From Laguncularia racemosa (lineage: Eukaryota; Streptophyta; Magnoliopsida; Myrtales; Combretaceae): a DNA stretch of 64,000 nucleotides. The notes beneath the pieces are model-generated. The model saw nothing but the letters and a program-made list of their open reading frames with translations, searched no databases and was not told where the DNA came from. Where the stretch lies: assembly GCA_037954665.1 (NCBI GenBank), contig JBBMOL010000013.1, forward strand, positions 6,758,001 through 6,822,000, written 5' to 3'. This document shows, piece after piece, positions 60,061 to 64,000 of this stretch. Both the position numbers and the translations under genes were made by a program. Positions within the stretch are counted from its first letter, which is position 1. Each line of letters begins with the position of its first letter.

Positions 60061-61740
60061 TTACCTCTCCAAGTGTACATCAATACTTCTATTGTATCAG
60101 GATTTAGTTTGCCTCTATACGAGTTAATTACTCATCCACTAGTACTAAATGAAGATTTAGAAGTAACTGTAGATACAAAAATAACCAACATATCCCTAGT
60201 TAGTTCTTGCAATATAAGATATTTAATTCCATTTAATTTCCATTAGCTAAGAATATGAAAATTGTCATTCTAAGGTAACATAGGCTTTTCTAAATAGCGA
60301 TCCAACTCTAACTTTACTTGCTATCAACAGTAATATTTGACATGAACACTATGAGCAATTGTTGAAGTATTTACAAAAGAACTACTACTATTTAAACTTT
60401 TAGAAAGGCAAGATTTACCTCATGATTGATATTCCCAAACTAACTTATAACAAAATCTCCTAACATTTTGAATCTCTAAAGATGTATTTGCTCCATAAAC
60501 AGAAGAAAACACAAAGTCCACAGCCTTCATCTTAAAATGTGAATCTAGAACAGTATAAACAACCATAATATTATGTACATCACTCCAATATTTTTCAAAC
60601 TTTTTAAACATTTTCTCCGCCATCATACTAATATTCACATCCAAAAAACCTTTCCAAACAACTAATGCTTCCCTAATTTAAAAAGTCTTTTCAAAATAAT
60701 AATTTGCAATTGGATATTAGATACAAAAAAAAAAGATTAGTTATCTCATAAAAAATTGCCAATGTCTTGCAAATTTCTTCTGCTAACTCTCAATCATCAT
60801 AAAAAATTTATAATGTCTATGATATATTGAACTATATAAAAAACTTCTTTGTATCCAATGACTATCACCAAAATGTCATATGCAAAGTTACACTAAGTTT
60901 TGCAATCTAAGCTAAGCTTTCTACTATATGAAACATTCAATTACTTACATGTCTCTCCAAATTTTTCAACTCTTGATGATGTCACTGATCAAAATGCAAC
61001 ACTATCACGAATCTTCTCAATCATGCTTTCTATCATAACCACATCCTCTTTCACAATTAAGTTCAAAATATGTGCACAACAATGCATGTGAAGTACCTTT
61101 TCTAGAAGAATTAACTCATTTTTTTATAGCTCCAATGTCAAATTTGTAATTATGATACCATTTGTAGACCAATTATCTATAATAATTATAAATAATTTTC
61201 TATCTAATCCACATGTCATCAATGAACTAAATAGACAATTGATAAGAACCCATTTGTGTGAAGAGAAACATATAAAAAATTGCATAAAAATATAAAAATA
61301 GTTAATAAAATATATTTTTCTATTAAATAAAATGAAAAGATATATTAATAAAGAATTTTACTCCAAGAGTCGACTCTAAAGCATCCAATTATGGTCAACG
61401 AAGTATGCTATGACAATCATATACTCCTTTTTTTCTAATTTGATGTCTATAAATCTATTGTAACCGCAACTCGAGAATTGAGTCCTTTCAACAATACTCT
61501 CAATTTTCCCTTCTGTCCATTATAGATATTCGTAATCTCTTTTTTCATGGCAGTCCAACTCACATGATTAAAAAGTGGTCAAATACTATCAATATAATTT
61601 TTAAAATACTCATGCCCAACTATTAAAATGAGACATTCATGGACAATGATTGCTTCTGCAAGTTTTTGCCTAGAAATTTCTTGATTAAAAGTCCAATTTT
61701 CTATTTCCAAACAACTCTCATTCTCCCTTTGTCTTTTCTC
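60061..61740 (-). pseudogene. Second hAT-family transposase relic, lacking its N terminus
   Basis: On the minus strand, in order from 61740 downward, there is a segment with EISRQKLAEAIIVHE, one with KKGV near the first catalytic block, IDNWSTNG near 61170, CCAHILNLIVKEDVV near 61080-61040, the KFEKYWSDVHN region at 60644-60560, and a C-terminal dimerisation remnant near 60200-60070. All are typical of Ac/hAT transposases of the RICESLEEPER kind, and all are broken by stops or frame changes. The BED-finger N terminus would lie above 61740 but is not seen; LINE sequence begins at about 61810. No terminal repeats were confirmed. Confidence 0.75.
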
Positions 61741-61809
61741 AATGGATAAAAGACATTGCCTTTTTTTTTTTTTAATTCTTTCTTTGTGTGCACTTTAACA
61801 AATGATAAA

Positions 61810-64000
61810 ATGGGGTTTTACATCTCAAGCTAATGAGAAGGCACAAGGATCGGATGGGTACACGGCTAAATTCTTTAAAGAGGCTTGGGGAATCATTGGT
61901 GATTGATTTGATAACTGCAACAAGAGAATTCCTTGTGTCAAGCCACCTCCTCAAGCAAATCAATGCAACAATCATATCCCTAGTGCCAAAGGTAGCTAAA
62001 CCTACTAAGATAGGGGATTTTCGGCCCATTGCCTGCTGCAACCTAATCTACAAAACAATCTCCAAGGTCCTCGCTGCACACATCAAGAAGGTCTTGCCAT
62101 TTTTGGTTGGAAGGGAACAATCTGCCTTCATCCCGAGAAGAAGGATAACAAACAATATCTTTATTGAGCAAGAGTTGATGGCAAGATACCACTTACAATC
62201 GGGACCCCCACGATGTACACTCAAGGTGGACCTACAAAAAGCCTATAATACTTTACATTGGGATTTCATACTAGCAGTCCTAAAAGCGATGAAGTTCCCT
62301 CACCACATATATATCCTCATTGAGCAGTGTGTCACCACCCTCATGTTTTCTGTTAACATAAATGGTGAATTGATTGGTTTTTTTTTGCGAGCAAGCGAGA
62401 TTTGAGACAAGGGAACCCTATCTCCCCCTATCTATTTGTATTGGGAATGGAAGTGCTCTCCACTTCATTGAGGAGGCTAACTTCTAACCCCCAGTTCTCC
62501 ATTCACTGGCATTGCAAAACTGAGAGAATAACTCATCTTTGTTTTGCCAACGACTTGCTTATGTGCACATATGAGAATGTGGAGTCCACATGACTGGTCA
62601 TGCAAACATTACAACATTTTCATACCATCTCGGGTCTACAGGCGAATAATGACAAAAGCAGTATATTCTTCTCAAATGTCACATCGAGTACCAAAGAAGA
62701 CTTCCTCTTTACCACCCGTCTTTGCGAAAAGGAGCTGCAAGTGCGCTACCTGGGGGTCCCACTCGTATCTTCAAAGCTCAGAAAAGTGGATTGTGAGGCA
62801 CTTTTGGAAAGAATCGCAGCACACATCACTACCTCGACTACTAAGTACTTGTCTTACGCGGGTCGACTTCAACTGGTAAAGTCGGTCTTATTTTCCATGC
62901 AGGTTTACTGGTCCTTAGTGTTCATCCTCCCAAAGTCTGTCATATCAAAGATCGACCAACTAATTCGGAACTTCTTATGGAGTGATCAACCCAACACATA
63001 TACAAAGGCCAAAGTGCGTTGGGAGAGGGTGTGCAAACCAATGCGATGTGGTGGGCTGGAAATCCCGAACCTACTTCAGTGGAATAAAGTTATCCAACTC
63101 AAGCACATTTGGCACTTATGCAAAGAGGGACCAAAGAGCATATGGCCAAAATGGGTACACTCCACCCTTCTTAAAGGGAGAAGCTTTTTGGTCTGTTAAG
63201 GCACCCGCTCGATGCTCATGGTCCTAAAGGAAGCTGTTGAAATTGAGGACTAAGGTTCGAAATTGTTTTCAATGGGAACCTAACAATGGGCTAGAGATAT
63301 CACTTTGGGCAAACTACTAGCTCCCGATAGGGTCCTTGGACACAATATTCAATGCTAAAGAGAGGGGTAACACGGGTTTTCCTCAAACAATGAAACTATG
63401 TTCTTTAATGAATGATAATGAATGGCGTATACCAGCAACCCCATTTTGGAATAATATCCATATACCGGCCTTCTTGCATCCGAATGCTTCTCACTCAAAC
63501 TACCTCTATTGGAAGCACTCAAGTTCAGGAGAGTATACCATCAGAAATGTTATGAGTTCTTTTGCCCCCCAGACACTGCAATGCCATGGTGCAAAGTAGT
63601 GTGGAACAACAAATCCTTACCGATGTACTCATTTATACTTTAGCTAGCCTAGCAAGGTAAACTAGCGACCCTGGATAGAATGATCTCATGAGGGATCCCA
63701 GTGCCTGCTACATGCTTCCTTTATAACCAAGGTAGAGAGAGCCATGAACATCTTTTCTTTACCTGTAGCTACACATCGGCTTTATGGGGTTTAGTTTGTA
63801 ACTATCTCTAATGCCCTTCCTCATTTAGTACATGGCAAGGAACCATGAGTGCTCTGGTGGCGATAGCGGATTCCTCAGCCCAGCGGCTAAAACATAGAGT
63901 GCAGCTCTTGCAGCGTCAATATACTGTATATGGCGTATATGTAACAGTGTATACCTGGGAGGAAACCTATCTGCTATAGGCTCTATTGTAAACCAAATTA
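61810..64000 (+). mobile_element. Decayed LINE (L1-like non-LTR retrotransposon), 5'-truncated, running off the window
   Basis: The sequence starts inside the reverse transcriptase region: there is no endonuclease domain and no ORF1. It continues through the thumb and the zf-RVT-type C-terminal region to the end of the window, so the 3' end and poly-A tail are outside. 5' truncation is usual for LINEs. The element lies head-on against the hAT relic at 60061-61740. Confidence 0.85.
61833..63790 (+). pseudogene. LINE reverse transcriptase ORF2 remnant
   Basis: Frame 1 runs from about 61833 to 62400 with DFRPIACCNLIYKTISKVLA (fingers/palm), QSAFIPRRRITNNIF and VDLQKAYNTLHWDF. A frameshift near 62390 leads into RQGNPISPYLFVLGMEVLS (62405 on). 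The catalytic box reads FANDLL instead of FADDLL (Asn codon at 62549-62551). A TGA follows at 62589-62591, then a long open stretch 62600-63199 with LQVRYLGVPL and SYAGRLQLVKSVL. A further break leads to a zf-RVT-like tail (63336-63790) with Trp and Cys/His positions. Stops, frameshifts and the active-site change mean it is inactive. Confidence 0.85.

Noticed and set aside
1..64000. tRNA, rRNA, CRISPR arrays or bacterial-type operons
   Set aside because: No tRNA-like A and B boxes in proper spacing, no rRNA similarity and no regularly spaced repeats were seen; the window is plant nuclear DNA.

Overview
This window is plant nuclear DNA, most likely from a eudicot. It is AT-rich, its genes carry short spliced exons with GT-AG (once GC-AG) introns, and much of it is transposon-derived. 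The recognisable host genes are a plastid glycerol-3-phosphate dehydrogenase, a type-A response regulator and an LRR receptor kinase of the IRK type. I cannot name the species.

Layout. (1) 1-3890: AT-rich DNA holding a complete 530-bp non-autonomous hAT element with an exact 8-bp target duplication (1260-1789). (2) 3891-16866, minus strand: an apparently intact nine-exon gene for a plastid NAD-dependent glycerol-3-phosphate dehydrogenase (SFD1/GLY1 type). Its 9.56-kb intron 6 holds a decayed Ty3/gypsy LTR retrotransposon (6309-11798). (3) 18999-19220, plus strand: a small Cys- and His-rich protein. (4) 23126-26724, minus strand: an intact five-exon type-A response regulator of the ARR16/ARR17 kind. 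(5) 27283-28961, minus strand: two exon-like segments of an unidentified gene. (6) 29640-38824: a hAT transposase relic and a second gypsy element that kept its LTRs but lost its reverse transcriptase region. (7) 38825-45610: AT-rich DNA with no gene seen. (8) 45767-48986, plus strand: an intact two-exon LRR receptor kinase orthologous in appearance to IRK. (9) 49977-55194: a complete PIF/Harbinger DNA transposon with matching inverted ends and a TAA duplication. It has an intact DDE transposase gene, an intact Myb/SANT-like gene, and a captured, broken fragment of a LysM receptor-like kinase. (10) 60070-64000: another hAT relic, followed by the 3' part of a decayed LINE that runs off the window end.

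How the parts relate. The host genes act in separate processes: plastid glycerolipid precursor supply, cytokinin signalling and cell-surface signalling. Their order, however, is informative. From memory of the Arabidopsis map, GLY1 lies next to ARR16 on chromosome 2, and ARR17 lies next to IRK on chromosome 3. The single order GLY1 - RR - IRK seen here looks like the unfractionated ancestral block. The most novel-looking item is the apparently complete Harbinger element that carries a receptor-kinase fragment.
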